A stretch of 64,000 bases of DNA, from positions 1 to 64,000 of the forward strand of contig JALHLU010000009.1 of the NCBI GenBank assembly GCA_022844345.1, written 5' to 3'. Positions within the stretch are counted from its first letter, which is position 1. Every line of letters starts with the position of its first letter. Made by a program: the position numbers and the translations under genes. Of this stretch, positions 63,926 through 64,000 are shown piece after piece. The stretch comes from Hyphomonadaceae bacterium (lineage in GTDB: Bacteria; Pseudomonadota; Alphaproteobacteria; Caulobacterales; Hyphomonadaceae). The notes under the pieces are model-generated. The model did no database searches. It saw only the letters and a list, made by a program, of their open reading frames with translations, and was not told where the DNA came from.

Positions 63926-64000
63926 CTAAGTCTTGTTCTCGGCCTCTTTCGCCAGCTCCGCGCCGCGCTTCACCGCGGCATCCACGGCCTTGCGCATCAG
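63926..64000 (-). CDS. C-terminal end of an unidentified gene, possibly a phasin
   Basis: The minus-strand frame enters from the right edge and ends at TAG 63926-63928. The visible 24 residues (MRKAVDAAVKRGAELAKEAE plus NKT) form an amphipathic, charged helix with phasin-like composition. Too little is present to name it with confidence. Confidence 0.4.
   Translation of the reverse strand: MMRKAVDAAVKRGAELAKEAENKT

Overview
The window is high-GC alphaproteobacterial chromosome. The best fit is the Caulobacterales/Hyphomonadaceae group. Evidence: an adjacent divK-pleD pair, a bactofilin next to a membrane-anchored M23 peptidase, CtrA-like half-sites, and the alphaproteobacterial rpoZ-rel-pyrE-pdxJ-acpS-rnc-era cluster. 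No species is named.

Region 1 (1-~13,100) is the right-hand end of an integrative conjugative element (ICE) inserted at the 3' end of guaA; the rest lies off the left edge. It runs from trb-type conjugation genes (trbL end, trbF, trbG, trbI) through a decayed abiE toxin-antitoxin pair and an intact abiE pair in opposite orientation, to a four-gene operon at 5906-10817: MBL-fold hydrolase, a triple E2-E1-JAB fusion, a four-helix membrane protein, and a coiled-coil TIR protein. An AlpA-type regulator and a P4-type tyrosine integrase follow, then a spacer with repeated ACCGTCA sites before the guaA stop codon. The four-gene operon is the strongest candidate here for a little-described system: it has ubiquitin-like conjugation and deconjugation enzymes, but no visible ubiquitin-like protein or CD-NTase, and it ends in a likely NAD-degrading TIR effector.

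Region 2 (13,080-21,831) is core chromosome: guaA and guaB (GMP synthesis), an M15 peptidase, two RNA methyltransferases (RsmB-like, RlmE), a Ppx/GppA phosphatase and HspQ. Region 3 (21,889-27,720) has phenylalanine hydroxylase and then a tightly overlapping photolyase / FAD protein / DUF1365 / cyclopropane-fatty-acid-synthase operon. Its upstream TGATCC-N18-TAGA element resembles ECF (RpoE-ChrR type) singlet-oxygen promoters. Region 4 (27,735-35,000) is the minus-strand housekeeping cluster rpoZ, rel, pyrE, pdxJ, acpS, rnc, era; lepB and recO are missing from their usual places.

Region 5 (35,100-45,500) holds a family-5 uracil-DNA glycosylase, a tRNA-Gly(TCC), a hybrid histidine kinase, a very large AsmA/YhdP-type protein, a peroxiredoxin, the M23-bactofilin pair and HU. 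Region 6 (45,600-54,800) has two polytopic membrane proteins, a Zur-like regulator, a double-hotdog thioesterase-like protein, a second M23 peptidase (lipoprotein), pleD and divK. Region 7 (54,900-64,000) has DinB with an N-terminal zinc-ribbon-like extension, RidA, GDPD, a FemAB/GNAT-like protein, a HIT protein, ilvE, and a MarR / response regulator / FkbM methyltransferase / histidine kinase operon. The last 75 bases hold the 3' end of another minus-strand gene. I saw no rRNA, CRISPR array or convincing riboswitch.
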